Positions 8,847 to 18,897 are shown, numbered from the stretch's first letter. The stretch is 64,000 bases of DNA from Hyphomicrobiales bacterium (GCA_016716745.1 JADJVD010000007.1:198254-262253); one strand, 5' to 3'. Numbers and translations are program-made. Notes: generated by a model from the letters alone, not told the origin.

Positions 8847-9941
8847 ATGCAACCCCTCGCCGGCGTCCGCGTCCTCGATTTCTCGACCCTGCTGCCCGGC
8901 CCGCTGGCGACGCTGATGCTGGCCGAGGCCGGCGCGCAGGTGATCAAGATCGAGCGGCCGGGCGGGGAGGACATGCGCCGCTTCCCGCCCTTCGTCGGCG
9001 GCATGTCGGCGCCCTTCGCCGCGCTCAACCGCGGCAAGCGGCTCGTCGTCCTCGACCTCAAGGCGCCCGACGCGCGCGACCGGCTGCGTCCGCTGATCGA
9101 GTCGGCCGACGTGATCGTGGAGCAGTTCCGCCCCGGCGTGATGGACCGGCTCGGCCTCGGCTACGAGGCGATGAAGGCGATCAATCCGCGCATCGTCTAC
9201 TGCTCGATCTCGGGTTACGGGCAGACCGGCCCGCGCGCCCACGAGGCGGGGCACGACGTGAATTACGTCGGCGCCAGCGGGCTCCTGTCGCTGTCGCCCG
9301 GAACGCCGGAGGCGCCCTCGCTGCCGCCGGCGCTGATCGCCGACATCGCCGGCGGGTCGATGCCGGCCGTCATCAACATCTTGCTGGCGCTGCGCCAGCG
9401 CGACGCGACGGGGCAGGGCTCGGCGCTCGACATCGCCATGACGGACGCGATGTTCACCTTCGCCTGGTTCGCGCTGGCGCAGGGGCACGCGACCGGCGAT
9501 TTTCCCGGCGCGCGCGAGAACATGCTGGCGGGGGCGAGCCCGCGCTATCAGCTCTACGCCGCGAAGGACGGACGCTTCGTCGCCTGCGGCGCGCTCGAAC
9601 AGAAATTCTGGGACGCTTTCTGCGACGTCATCGGCCTGCCGGCCGACCTGCGGAAGGACCATCGCGACCCCGCCGCCACGCGCGCCGCCGTCGCCGCGCT
9701 GATCGGGGCCGAGACAGGGGAGGTCTGGCGCGCGCGCCTCGCGCCGGCCGATTGCTGCGTCACCGTGATCGCGACGCTCGAGGAAGCGCTCGCCGACCCG
9801 CATTTCGCCGCCCGCGGCCTCATCGCCCGCACCGTTCTGACGCCGGACGGATCGCGCCTGCCGGCGACGTGGACGCCCGTCGCGCCCGCCTTCCGCGACA
9901 GCGCGGCGGACGCGCCCGCGCCCGACCTGCCGGCCGGCTGA
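8847..9941 (+). CDS. Family III CoA-transferase (CaiB/BaiF)
   Basis: A 364-residue cytoplasmic enzyme of the CaiB/BaiF class, which moves CoA between carboxylic acids or, in the alpha-methylacyl-CoA racemase subgroup, epimerises acyl-CoAs. The N-terminus (LAGVRVLDFSTLLPGPLATL) and the VIKIERPGGEDMRR stretch are the family's CoA-binding region. ALDIAMTDAMF carries the Asp expected to be the catalytic residue. SGYGQTGP is the conserved loop. It is shorter than typical 400-residue formyl-CoA transferases and closer to racemase-type members. It follows the AEC transporter at six bases, so the two are probably cotranscribed; nadE begins 51 bases further on. Confidence 0.88.
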   Translation: MQPLAGVRVLDFSTLLPGPLATLMLAEAGAQVIKIERPGGEDMRRFPPFVGGMSAPFAALNRGKRLVVLDLKAPDARDRLRPLIESADVIVEQFRPGVMDRLGLGYEAMKAINPRIVYCSISGYGQTGPRAHEAGHDVNYVGASGLLSLSPGTPEAPSLPPALIADIAGGSMPAVINILLALRQRDATGQGSALDIAMTDAMFTFAWFALAQGHATGDFPGARENMLAGASPRYQLYAAKDGRFVACGALEQKFWDAFCDVIGLPADLRKDHRDPAATRAAVAALIGAETGEVWRARLAPADCCVTVIATLEEALADPHFAARGLIARTVLTPDGSRLPATWTPVAPAFRDSAADAPAPDLPAG

Positions 9942-9992
9942 GCGCGCGCCGGCGGATTGCCGGCCATCGCTTCCGGCCTTACATCGGAGCCC

Positions 9993-11738
9993 ATGACGTC
10001 TCGCCCGCTGGACCGGCTGGTCCTCTCCATCGCCCAGGTCAACTCTTCGGTCGGCGACCTCGCCGGCAACGCCGAGCGCGTGCGCAAGGCGCGCGCGACG
10101 GCCGCCGGGCAGGGGGCCGACATCGTCTGCTTTTCGGAGCTGTTCATCGCCGGCTATCCGCCGGAGGATCTGGTGCGCAAGCCGGCCTTTCAAGAGGCCT
10201 GCCGCACCGTCTGCGAGGATCTCGCCCGCGAGACGGCGGACGGCGGCCCCGCGATCCTCGTCGGCCTGCCCTGGGCCGAGGACGGCAAGCTCTACAACGC
10301 CTATGCGCTGCTCGCCGGCGGGCGCATCGAGACGGTGCGCTTCAAGGTCGACCTGCCGAATTACGGCGTGTTCGACGAGAAGCGCGTGTTCGACGCCGGC
10401 CCGCCGCCGGGGCCGATCACCTTCAAGGGCGTTCGCATCGGCATCCCGGTCTGCGAGGACATCTGGGGCGAGGAGGTGGTCGAGACCATCGCCGAGACCG
10501 GCGGCGAACTCCTGATCGTGCCGAACGGCTCGCCCTACTGGCGCGACAAGCGCGACGAGCGGCTCAACGTCGCCGTCTCCCGCGTGCGCGAGAGCGGGCT
10601 GCCGCTCGTCTACCTCAACCAGCTGGGCGGGCAGGACGAACTCGTCTTCGACGGCGCCTCCTTCGGCCTCAACGCCGACTGTTCGCTCGCCTTCGCCATG
10701 CCGGCGTTCGAGGAGCAGGTGGCGCGCGTCGCCTTCGAACGCGGCCCGGCCGGCTGGCGCTGCGTCGAGGGGCCGAAGGCGGTGGCGCTGGAGGACGACG
10801 AGGCCGATTACGCCGCCTGCGTTCTCGGCCTGCGCGACTATGTGGAGAAGAACCGCTTTCCCGGCGTCGTGATGGGCCTGTCGGGCGGCGTCGACTCGGC
10901 CATCTGCGCCGCCATCGCCGCCGACGCGCTGGGCTCGGAGCGGGTGCATTGCGTCATGCTGCCCTACCGCTTCACCTCGAACGAGAGCCTGAAGGACGCC
11001 CATGAGTGCGCCGAGGCCATCGGCGTGCGCTACGACATCCTGCCGATCTTTTCGGCCGTGGAAGGGATCGAAACGGCGCTGAAGCCGTTGTTCGAGGGCA
11101 AGCCGCGCGACATCACGGAGGAGAACATCCAGAGCCGCGCCCGCGGGACGATTCTGATGTCGATCTCCAACAAGTTCGGCCCGATGGTCGTGACGACCGG
11201 CAACAAGTCGGAAATGTCGGTCGGCTACGCGACCCTCTACGGCGACATGAACGGCGGCTTCAACCCGATCAAGGACGTCTACAAGACGCAGGTCTTCCGC
11301 CTCTGCCATTTGCGCAACCGCTGGAAGCCGGCCGGCGCGCTGGGGCCGGACGGCGTCGTGATCCCCGAAAACATCATCGTCAAGCCGCCGACGGCGGAGC
11401 TGCGCGAGAACCAGAAGGATCAGGACTCGCTGCCGCCCTACGACATTCTCGACGACATTCTGCAGAGCCTGGTCGAGAACGAGATGCGCGTCGCCGACAT
11501 CGTGGCCAAGGGCTACGATCTCGACACGGTAAAAAAGGTCGAGCGGCTGCTCTATCTGGCCGAATACAAGCGCCGCCAGTCGGCCCCCGGTGTGAAAGTC
11601 ACGCGCAAGAATTTCGGCCGCGACCGCCGCTACCCGATCGTCAACCGCTTCCGCGATCCCGGCGGGCCGGCGCGCGCGCCCGACGCCGCCATCGCGCCCC
11701 GTCCGATCGCCGGATCGGCGGAGCGGTTCGAGGATTAG
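9993..11738 (+). CDS. nadE: Glutamine-dependent NAD+ synthetase
   Basis: Makes NAD+ from nicotinate adenine dinucleotide, ATP and glutamine. The protein (581 residues from this start) has an N-terminal nitrilase-type glutaminase with the triad E49 (FSELF), K118 (RFKVDLPNYG) and C154 (GIPVCEDIW), then a synthetase domain whose pyrophosphate-binding loop SGGVDS falls at residues 297-302. TTGNKSEMSVGYATLYGDM is the conserved NAD-synthetase segment. The ATG at 9993 is preferred over the in-frame ATG at 9957 because GGAG stands just before it and the family begins at about LVLSIAQVN. It is probably the last gene of the AEC/CoA-transferase transcript or has its own promoter in the 51-base gap. Confidence 0.95.
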   Translation: MTSRPLDRLVLSIAQVNSSVGDLAGNAERVRKARATAAGQGADIVCFSELFIAGYPPEDLVRKPAFQEACRTVCEDLARETADGGPAILVGLPWAEDGKLYNAYALLAGGRIETVRFKVDLPNYGVFDEKRVFDAGPPPGPITFKGVRIGIPVCEDIWGEEVVETIAETGGELLIVPNGSPYWRDKRDERLNVAVSRVRESGLPLVYLNQLGGQDELVFDGASFGLNADCSLAFAMPAFEEQVARVAFERGPAGWRCVEGPKAVALEDDEADYAACVLGLRDYVEKNRFPGVVMGLSGGVDSAICAAIAADALGSERVHCVMLPYRFTSNESLKDAHECAEAIGVRYDILPIFSAVEGIETALKPLFEGKPRDITEENIQSRARGTILMSISNKFGPMVVTTGNKSEMSVGYATLYGDMNGGFNPIKDVYKTQVFRLCHLRNRWKPAGALGPDGVVIPENIIVKPPTAELRENQKDQDSLPPYDILDDILQSLVENEMRVADIVAKGYDLDTVKKVERLLYLAEYKRRQSAPGVKVTRKNFGRDRRYPIVNRFRDPGGPARAPDAAIAPRPIAGSAERFED

Positions 11739-12088
11739 GACGTGGCCCGGCCGTCCGACCGCGCCGGGCGCGCCGACGCCTGAATCACGGCCGCCGGCCG
11801 CGACGTCGACCCGTCGACCGACGCCGACCTGCCGGCCGTGGCGCCGCTCGCCAGGCGCACGCTCGATCCGTCCTTCGAGGCTGCCAGCATCGCGGCGATG
11901 GCGGTCGACGCGCTCGACGCGGCGCCCCTTGTGACGGTCGAGCGCGACGGGCCGATGACGCTGTCCTTTACTCTGGTCGAGTTTCTCGCCGCCGCGCTGC
12001 GTAAGCGCCGCCTGACCGGGGTCACGGCCACGCCGGTCTTAACAAGCGGCCCGGCATGGGCGACAAGGGCGCAAACCGGAATCCGCTC
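11739..12088. other. Intergenic region between nadE and gltX; weak small ORF only
   Basis: The 350 bases hold no recognised gene. One short frame (GTG at 11838 to a TGA overlapping the gltX start, about 84 codons) has GC-rich third positions and a plausible beginning (LDPSFEAASIAAMAVDALD) but no ribosome-binding site I can defend, and it loses coding character after the TTAACAAG at about 12037. It could be a decayed or species-specific small gene. The 3' part must carry the gltX leader. Confidence 0.3.
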
Positions 12089-13380
12089 ATGACGCCCGTC
12101 GTCCGCTTCGCGCCTTCGCCCACAGGCCGCATCCATCTCGGCAACGCCCGCACCGCCGTCCTGAACGCGCTGTTCGCTTTGCAGAACAGCGGCCGTTTTA
12201 TCCTACGTTTCGACGATACGGATGCCGCCCGCTCGCGCCGGGCGTTCGCCGACGGCATCGAGACGGACATCGCCTGGCTCGGCCTGAAGCCGGACCTGAA
12301 GGTCCGCCAGTCCGAGCGCCTTCCCCTGTACGACGTCGCCGCCGACGGGCTGCGCGCCTCGGGGCGCCTCTATCCCGCCTACGAGAGCGCGGAGGAACTG
12401 GACCGCCGCCGCAAGCGCCAGCAGGCCCGCGGCCTGCCGCCGATCTACGACCGCGCCGCGCTGAAGCTCACCGAGGCCGAGCGCGCCGCGCTGGAGGCCG
12501 AAGGGCGTCGTCCCCACTGGCGCTTCCGCCTCGACCATCGCGTCGTGGAATGGGACGATCTGGTGCGGGGCCCGAGCCATATCGACTGCGCCTCGCTGTC
12601 CGACCCCGTTCTGGTGCGCGAGGACGGCGCCTACCTCTACACGCTGACCTCGGTGGTGGACGACGTCGACCTCGGCGTGACGCATGTGGTGCGCGGCGAG
12701 GATCACGTCACCAACACGGCCGTGCAGATCCAGATCTTCGAGGCTCTCGCGGGCGCCGGCGCCGCGCCGGTCTTCGGCCACCACAATCTGCTGACCGACG
12801 CCCGGGCGTCGAGCCGCTGGCGGTCGCCGCGCTCGCCGCCTTGACCGGGTCGGCAGCTTCGGTCCGTCCCGTCGCCTCGCTGGAGGAGCTGGCCGGCCTC
12901 GTCGACCTGTCGCGACTGTCGCACGGCTCGGCGAAGTTCGATCCGGCGGAGCTGCATCAGCTCTCCGCGCGCACGCTGCACCAGATGCCCTACGCGGCGG
13001 TCGCGGATCGGCTGGCCGCGCTCGGCGTCGCCGGCCCGCGGGCCGAGGCGTTCTGGACGGCGGTGCGCGGCAATCTCGCGCGTTTCGACGACGCGGCGAT
13101 CTGGCGGGACGTCGTCTTCGGCGAGGCGAGCCCGGTCATCGAGGATGCGCAGTTTCTCGCCGCCGCGCTGGACGCGCTGCCGGCCGAGCCGTGGGACGCG
13201 ACGACATGGGCCGGATGGACCGCCGCGGTGAAAGCCGCGACCGGCCGCAAGGGCAGGGCGTTGTTCCACCCCCTGCGGCTTGCGCTGACCGGGCAAGAGG
13301 CGGGGCCGGAACTCGCCGCGCTGCTGCCGCTCATTGGCCGGGAGCGAGCTTCGGCCCGACTTGCCGGACGTTCTTCTTAG
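12089..13380 (+). pseudogene. gltX: Glutamyl-tRNA synthetase, broken by an internal deletion and frame change
   Basis: GltX charges tRNA with glutamate. The first part (ATG 12089 to about 12802) begins with [15 protein letters not shown], including the class I HIGH-equivalent HLGN, and reads to [13 protein letters not shown]. The frame then runs to a stop at 12844. Homology resumes in another frame at about 12803 with [16 protein letters not shown] and continues to the normal C-terminus, ending TAG 13378-13380. The roughly 19 residues that should join them, including the KMSKS signature (usually LSKR in this type), are absent. Both halves otherwise look well conserved. Either the locus is a recent pseudogene or the assembly collapsed a short stretch. 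Many Rhizobiales carry two gltX genes, so loss of one might be tolerated. The 3' end overlaps the convergent DUF2865 gene by 50 bases. Confidence 0.85.
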
Positions 13381-14398
13381 GCTCGGGCGGCGCGGCGGCG
13401 GGCGGCGGCGTGGGCTTTGCGGGCTGGGGCTTCGACAAGGCCTCGGCCTGCGCCGGCGTCAGCGTCTTGTCGGCGCCGCCGGTCTCCTTGCCGATGATTT
13501 TCTCGGCCTCGCCCAGCACCTGGCCCCACTCCTTGTTGGCCGGTTTGCAGGCGCAGGCCGCATCGTATTTCTTGCGGAACCTGAATGCGTTGGGGTGCGC
13601 CGAATAGAGCTCGCCCGTCGGCGCCACGGCGTCCGCCACGGCGGCGCCCTTGGCCATCGTGTAGAGCTTGGCCTCCACGTTCGGGCACAGCGCGGTGCAC
13701 AGCGTCTGCAAGTCCTCCAGCTTGCCGGAGCGGGCCGGCACGCTGAGCGGGAAATAGCCGCCGTCGCAGCTGCGCACGCAGATCGCCTCCGAGCCGCCGC
13801 GCGCCCCTTCGTCGGCCTTGGTCCCGTCGTCTGGTTCGGCCGCCGGCTCGTCCGGCGGAACGTCGTCGAGCGGCACGCGCCGCATGCCGGGAGGCGTCGC
13901 GCCGAACAGATCGTCGCCCGTCGCCGCCCTCTGCGGATCGCGCCGCGGCGCGCGGCAATAGGCGTCGTAATCGAGGCGGAGCTGCTCGATGTCCGCGCTG
14001 CGCGCGCCAGCGCTGGCGTCGGCCTGCGCCTGCAATTCCTCGAGATTGCCGCGCATCCGCGCGATGCGCGCGTCAAGCTCGCCACAGGCCGCCGGCTCGC
14101 GCGTGAAGATCGACTGCCGCCAGCAGCCGATGGAGGTTCCGTAGGCGAGCGTCCGGTCGATTTCGGTGCGTTGGCGCTCGGCCGCGCGGGCGTAGCGCTC
14201 GGCCGCGCGGGCGTAGCGCTCGGCCGCCGCTCCGCCGGAGGGGCGGCGCTGCGCCGCCGCGATCTCGCGCTGAAGTCCGACGCAATCCGCCGGCTGCGCC
14301 TCGGCCGGCCCGGCGAGGCTCGCGCAAAACAGCAGACAGGCCGCGGACGCGGCCCGCCACGCGCGGCCAGGTCCGTTCACGATCGGTCGAAGAAACAT
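13331..14398 (-). CDS. DUF2865-type secreted protein
   Basis: A 355-residue exported protein. The ATG at 14398 opens a signal peptide (hydrophobic core [15 protein letters not shown], cleavage near AEAQ). A helical region with tandem AERYARA repeats follows. The conserved part is cysteine-rich: [23 protein letters not shown] and [12 protein letters not shown] pairs suggest disulfides. The gene ends with a Pro/Ala tail and VGPKLAPGQ, close to the usual end of this family. The function of DUF2865 is unknown; members are envelope proteins restricted mainly to Rhizobiales. Longer readings of this frame (to 15373) run antisense-like through cimA and are artefacts. It lies downstream of cimA on the same strand, 89 bases away. 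Confidence 0.78.
   Translation of the reverse strand: MFLRPIVNGPGRAWRAASAACLLFCASLAGPAEAQPADCVGLQREIAAAQRRPSGGAAAERYARAAERYARAAERQRTEIDRTLAYGTSIGCWRQSIFTREPAACGELDARIARMRGNLEELQAQADASAGARSADIEQLRLDYDAYCRAPRRDPQRAATGDDLFGATPPGMRRVPLDDVPPDEPAAEPDDGTKADEGARGGSEAICVRSCDGGYFPLSVPARSGKLEDLQTLCTALCPNVEAKLYTMAKGAAVADAVAPTGELYSAHPNAFRFRKKYDAACACKPANKEWGQVLGEAEKIIGKETGGADKTLTPAQAEALSKPQPAKPTPPPAAAPPEPKKNVRQVGPKLAPGQ
14175..14216. repeat. 21-base tandem repeat inside the DUF2865 gene
   Basis: Two exact 21-base units (14175-14195 and 14196-14216) plus a partial third encode a heptad AERYARA twice, extending a charged helix after the signal peptide. The number of units is likely variable between strains. 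Confidence 0.85.
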
Positions 14399-14487
14399 GA
14401 TTCGGCGGCGCTCCCGGCCGATGCTCCCGCAAAGCGGCTCGACTGTCGATCTTCTCCGCGAAAACGGCGACGCGATGGCGCCGCCCC

Positions 14488-16087
14488 TCAAGACTCGGCC
14501 GCGCCCGACATCAGCAGCTTGTAGTTGATCGAGTCGAGCAGCGCCTCGAACGAGGCGTCGATGACGTTGGCCGAGACGCCGACCGTCGTCCAGCGCTCGC
14601 CATTCTCGTCGGCGCTCTCGATCAGAACGCGCGTCACCGCGTCCGTGCCGCCCTGGAACACGCGGACGCGATAGTCGATCAGCTTCACCCCGTCGATGTA
14701 GCCCTGATAGCGCCCGAGATCCTTGCGCAACGCCACGTCCAGCGCGTTGACCGGGCCGTTGCCCTCGCCCGCCGAGATCAGCGTCGCGCCGTCGATCCTG
14801 ACCTTCACGGTCGCATCCGACACGGCGATGAGCTGACCGACCGCGTTGTAGCGACGCTCGACGCCGACGTGATAGCGCTCGACGTCGAAATAATGCGGCA
14901 GCTCGCCGAGCACGCGTTTGGCGAGCAGCACGAAGGAGGCGTCGGCGCCCTCGTAGGCGTAGCCGACCGACTCCTTCTCCTTGATCGTGTCGAGCAAGCG
15001 CGAGATGCGCGGATCGTTGCGATCCACCGCGATGCCGACGCGCTCCAGCTCGGCGATGACGTTCGACTTGCCGGCCTGGTCCGACACCAGAACCCTGCGC
15101 GCATTGCCGACCGAGTCGGGCGTCACATGCTCGTAGGTGCGCGGGTCCTTCAGCACGGCGGAAGCGTGGATGCCGGCCTTGGTCGCGAAGGCGCTGGCGC
15201 CGACATAGGGCGCGTGCCGGTTCGGCGCGCGGTTCAGCCACTCGTCGAGCTTGTGCGATGTGCGCGCGAGCCCCCGCAGCGCCGCCTCGCCGACGCCGAT
15301 CTCGTAGCGCGACGCCAGTTCCGGCTTCAGCGCAAGCGTCGGGATCAGCGTCGTCAGATTGGCGTTGCCGCAACGCTCGCCGAGGCCGTTCAGCGTGCCC
15401 TGAATCTGCCGCGCGCCGGCGCGGACGGCGGCGAGCGAATTGGCCACCGCATTGCCAGTGTCGTCATGCGCGTGAATGCCGAGATGGGCGCCGGGCACAT
15501 GAGTGGCGACGTCCGCGACGATGCGCTCGACCTCGTGCGGCAGCGTGCCGCCATTCGTGTCGCACAGCACGACCCAGCGCGCGCCGGCCTCGTAGGCGGT
15601 CTTCGCGCAGGCGAGCGCGTAGTCGCGATTGGCCTTGTAGCCGTCGAAGAAATGCTCGCAGTCGATCATCGCCTCGCGGCCGGCGGCGACCGCCGCCTTC
15701 ACGCTGTCGGCGATGCCTTCGAGATTTTCCTCCAGCGTGCAGCCGAGCGCGACATGCACGTGATAGTCCCAGCTCTTGGCGACATAGACGATCGCGTCGG
15801 CCTTCGAGTCGAGCAGGGCGGCGACGCCCGGATCGTTCGAGGCGGAGCGGCCCGCGCGCTTGGTCATGCCGAAGGCGCAGAAGCGGGCGCGAATCGTCCG
15901 GCCGCTCCTTGAAGAATTCGGTGTCGAGCGGATTGGCGCCGGGATAGCCGCCCTCGACGTAATCGACGCCGAGGGCGTCGAGCATCGCGGCGACGCGCTT
16001 CTTGTCGTCGAGCGAGAAATCGACGCCGGTCGTCTGCGCGCCGTCGCGCAACGTGGTGTCGAAAAGATAAATGCGCTCGCGCGTCAT
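14488..16087 (-). CDS. cimA: (R)-citramalate synthase CimA-type protein, frame interrupted once
   Basis: Condenses acetyl-CoA and pyruvate to citramalate, the first step of the threonine-independent isoleucine route; members of this long (about 530-residue) type are related to 2-isopropylmalate synthase. The N-terminus reads ERIYLFDTTLRDGAQTTGVD with the metal-binding DTTLRDG. The zinc-type ligands recur in GIHAHDDTGNAVANS, and the C-terminal half is a LeuA-type regulatory domain. Reading from ATG 16087, the frame fails at about base 15895, where one extra base separates FFKERPD from IRARFCAFGMTKRAG; removing it restores a continuous protein of expected length. The ATG overlaps the TGA of the upstream GNAT gene (ATGA), implying translational coupling. 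A single-base error in the sequence is as likely as a real mutation. Confidence 0.88.
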
Positions 16088-16581
16088 TGCGGCCGCCCCA
16101 CGGGCTCGAGGGTCTTGGTCATGGTGGTGTTGGCCAGCCATTCGCCGGCGCGCATCACGCTGTTGCGCTGCGTCGCCGCATAGCCGCGATGCTGGAAGAA
16201 ACCGCGCGAAACGTCGCTGGCGTCGGTCTTCAGCGTCGTCGCGCCGCGCGCGGCGGCGAGCCGCTCCAGCGCATCGACCAGCGCGCGGGCGAAGCCGCGA
16301 CCGGCGACATCGGGATGCACATAGAGCATCGCGATCATCTCGTTGTCCTCGAGGCAGGCGAAGGCCATCGCCTTGTCGTTCTCGCTGGCGACAAGCGTCA
16401 GCATCGAGGCGAGCCGCGCGCCGAAGGCAGCCACGTCGTCGGCCGCCGACGCCCAGGCCGCGCGCTGGGCCTCGTCATACTCGTCGATGGTCAGCTCCTC
16501 GACCGCCTCGCGGAAGATGGCGGCGAGCCGCGGCGCGTCGCTCGGCAGATAGGGGCGAAGGGCGGGGCCTTGCACGGTCAT
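16084..16581 (-). CDS. GNAT-family N-acetyltransferase
   Basis: A 165-residue cytoplasmic acetyltransferase. The acetyl-CoA pocket motif is seen as [20 protein letters not shown] (about residues 89-108), and [11 protein letters not shown] is the usual C-terminal strand and loop. The ATG at 16581 starts [20 protein letters not shown], the standard GNAT first strand; a longer reading from 16647 would run through a palindromic repeat and is rejected. The substrate is unknown. Its TGA overlaps the cimA start, and cysS lies 106 bases upstream on the same strand, an arrangement (cysS, GNAT, cimA) I know from related genomes. Confidence 0.88.
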   Translation of the reverse strand: MTVQGPALRPYLPSDAPRLAAIFREAVEELTIDEYDEAQRAAWASAADDVAAFGARLASMLTLVASENDKAMAFACLEDNEMIAMLYVHPDVAGRGFARALVDALERLAAARGATTLKTDASDVSRGFFQHRGYAATQRNSVMRAGEWLANTTMTKTLEPVGRPQ

Positions 16582-16634
16582 CGCGCGCTCGTCCTTGTCG
16601 TTCCGGCGGCCAAGCGCGCGCGCCGGGGGCGTGG

Positions 16635-16657
16635 ATGGCCGGGACAAGCCCGGCCAT
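16635..16657. repeat. Short perfect hairpin repeat between cysS and the GNAT gene
   Basis: A perfect 9-base inverted repeat (ATGGCCGGG at 16635-16643 and its complement at 16649-16657) with a 5-base loop ACAAG. The same core is a very common dispersed repeat in Rhizobiales. It may trim or stabilise the cysS-GNAT transcript. Confidence 0.8.
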
Positions 16658-16687
16658 GACGGGGAAAGGGGAGGAACGCGCCGGCGC

Positions 16688-18029
16688 TCATCGCCGCAGT
16701 TCCCATGTCGTGCCGTCCTTGCCGTCCTTGATCGCCACGTCCATCGCGGCGAGTTCGTCGCGGATGCGGTCGGCCTCGGCCCAGTTCTTCGCGCGGCGCG
16801 CCTCGAGCCGCGCGGCGATCAGCGCCTCCACCTTCGCGGCGAGCGCCGGGTCGACGGTCGTCGCATAAAGCTCCGGCGCGTAAAGCCCGAGCAGCGCCAG
16901 CGAGGCGGCGAGCCGGTCGCGCTTGCCGGCCGCGCGCAGCGCGTGCAGTTCGGCGATGGCGGCCGGCGTGTTGAGATCGTCGGCCAGCGCCTCGAGCAAT
17001 TGCTCGGACGGCGCGCCGTCCGGCGCCCCGGCCGCCTCGTGGAAACGGCGCAGCGCGGCGTCCGCCTCCTCCAGCGCCTTCACGGTGAAGTCGATCGGCT
17101 GGCGGTAATGCGTGCGCAGCATGGCGAGGCGCAGCACGGCGCCCGGCCACGCCCGCCCGCCGAAGTTCGACGTGTGCAACAGCTCGTTGATGGTGAAGAA
17201 GTTGCCGAGGCTCTTCGACATCTTCTCGCCTTCGACCTGCAGGAAGCCGTTGTGCATCCACACGTTGGCCATCACCGGCGTGGCCGAAGGCGCAGCGCGT
17301 CTGGGCGATCTCGTTCTCGTGATGCGGGAACACGAGGTCGATGCCGCCGCCGTGAATGTCGAACACTTCGCCCAGATGCTTCCAGCTCATCGCCGAGCAT
17401 TCGATGTGCCAGCCCGGCCGGCCGCGGCCCCACGGGCTCTCCCAGCCCGGCTCGGCGTCGGAGGAGGGTTTCCACAGCACGAAGTCCATCTCGTCCTTCT
17501 TGTAGGACGCGACGTCGACGCGCGCGCCGGCCAGCATCTCGTCGAGCGAGCGGCGCGAGAGGCGGCCGTAGTCCGCCATCGAGGGCACCGAGAACAGCAC
17601 ATGCCCGTCCGCCGCATAGGCGTGGCCGGCGGCGATCAGCCGCTCGATGATGGCGATCATCTCGGCGATGTGCTCGGTGGCGCGCGGCTGCACGGTCGGC
17701 TCGAGATTGCCGAGCGCGGCGACATCCGCCTGGAAGATGCGGTTGGTCTCCTCCGTCAGCTCCCGGATCGAGACGCCGCGCTCGGCGGCGCGCGCGTTGA
17801 TCTTGTCGTCGACGTCCGTGATGTTGCGGACATAGGTGACCGCGCCATCGCCGTAGAGGCGGCGCAGCAGCCGGAACAGCACGTCGAAGACGATGATCGG
17901 CCGGGCGTTGCCGATATGGGCGAAGTCGTAGACCGTCGGGCCGCAGACATACATGCGCACGCGGGCCGGATCGATGGGACGGAACTCGTCCTTCTCGCGC
18001 GTCAGCGTATTGTAGAGGCGTAGCGTCAT
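16688..18029 (-). CDS. cysS: Cysteinyl-tRNA synthetase, frame interrupted once
   Basis: Charges tRNA with cysteine; class I synthetase. From ATG 18029 the frame gives [18 protein letters not shown], with the zinc ligand C29 and HIGN (38-41), then HIECSAMSW and [11 protein letters not shown] with the remaining zinc ligands. At about base 17276 one extra base breaks the frame after CAFGHA; the next frame continues at once with [22 protein letters not shown], which holds the KMSKS loop, and runs to the normal C-terminus (GTTWELRR), stop at 16688. Summed length is about 447 residues, near the usual 450-460. Because the enzyme is normally essential and single-copy, a sequencing error is the more likely cause. 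It heads the cysS-GNAT-cimA group. Confidence 0.9.
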
Positions 18030-18322
18030 CTCGAAACCTCGGCGAACTCGTCCTGGCCTTGCCGGCCGGGCGTCTCACTCGATGTTCCGATCAGGAATAC
18101 GACGGCGCCAGCCAGCTTCTGTCAGCTAGCTGCAAATGCAAATCGCGATGGCGAAGCCAACCGTCGTCAAAGCCGTCGTCATGGGCAGGCTTATGCGCGC
18201 GAAGCGCCCCGGCCGTCAAGCGCGGCGCGGGCGCCTCATGCTTAAGCGAATCTTCACGCGATCCGGCCAATTTGACGGGCGTTGCGACGCCCGCCGCGCG
18301 GGCCCGGAGGCCGATTGCCGTC

Positions 18323-18643
18323 ATGCGCCTGACTTTTCCGCGTCTCGTTTCCCCGCTTGCCGCCCTTCTCCTCGCCGCCGCGGCGCTGCCGCCGCCGGCG
18401 CTCGCGCAGGGGGCCAAGGCCAACCTCCACTACATCCCGGATTCGGACGGCTACGGCATCAACGAGTGTTTCGCGCCGGGCGCGGCCTGCGGGCGCGTCG
18501 TCGCGGACGCCTGGTGCGAGGCGCACGGGCAGGGCAAGGCGCTGGCCTTCGGCCGCGCCGAGGACGTCACCGCCGCCATCGAGGTGGCCGCGTCCACGGC
18601 AAAGGCGCCGAAGGGCGCCTTCGTCGTCAGCTGCGCGGACTAA
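18323..18643 (+). CDS. Small secreted hypothetical protein with four cysteines
   Basis: A 106-residue protein. The ATG at 18323 starts a Sec signal peptide (LVSPLAALLLAAAALPPPALA, cleaved after ALAQ or nearby). The mature part of about 80 residues has four cysteines (NECFAPGAACG, DAWCEAHG, VVSCAD), probably paired in the periplasm. No known domain is recognised. Its stop codon overlaps that of the convergent small membrane protein. The 293 bases upstream contain only a GC-rich inverted stretch near 18270-18305 and no gene. Confidence 0.65.
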   Translation: MRLTFPRLVSPLAALLLAAAALPPPALAQGAKANLHYIPDSDGYGINECFAPGAACGRVVADAWCEAHGQGKALAFGRAEDVTAAIEVAASTAKAPKGAFVVSCAD

Positions 18644-18897
18644 TCGAAGATCGAGGCGATCGCGCCGAACACGGCGGCGATCGCGTCGGCCACGGCCTGC
18701 AAGACCGCATCGACGACGTCCCACGCCGTTCCCGCGACAGTGACGAACACGCCCGCTCCGGCGGCGGTCAGCGCCGCCGTCGCCGCGCTGAAGACGAGCG
18801 CCCAGAGCGTTGCGAACAGGATCAGGCTCATGACCATCGCGCCGAGAATGCGGCGCACGGGATGCGAGCGTCGAGTTTCGGGCCGAGCGTCGGACAT
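18640..18897 (-). CDS. Small single- or two-helix membrane protein
   Basis: An 85-residue frame from ATG 18897 (a GTG at 18906 is also possible). After a charged start (SDARPETRRSHPVRR) the rest is hydrophobic: one helix at about residues 19-45 and an amphipathic alanine/valine-rich second half (VVDAVLQAVADAIAAVFGAI). A G-rich stretch precedes the ATG. No family is recognised. It ends by overlapping the convergent secreted gene by four bases. The coding call rests on composition and context only. Confidence 0.5.
   Translation of the reverse strand: MSDARPETRRSHPVRRILGAMVMSLILFATLWALVFSAATAALTAAGAGVFVTVAGTAWDVVDAVLQAVADAIAAVFGAIASIFD

Noticed and set aside
7758..11309. A 1183-codon open frame antisense to the transporter, CoA-transferase and nadE
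   Set aside because: Arg/Ala/Asp-rich shadow frame caused by GC-rich codons of three well-supported genes on the other strand.
11838..12092. Possible 84-residue gene before gltX
   Set aside because: No ribosome-binding site, no recognisable domain and loss of coding character before its stop; kept only as a note in the intergenic entry.
13331..15373. A 680-residue reading of the DUF2865 frame
   Set aside because: The upstream part is a shadow of cimA; a signal peptide starts cleanly at 14398.
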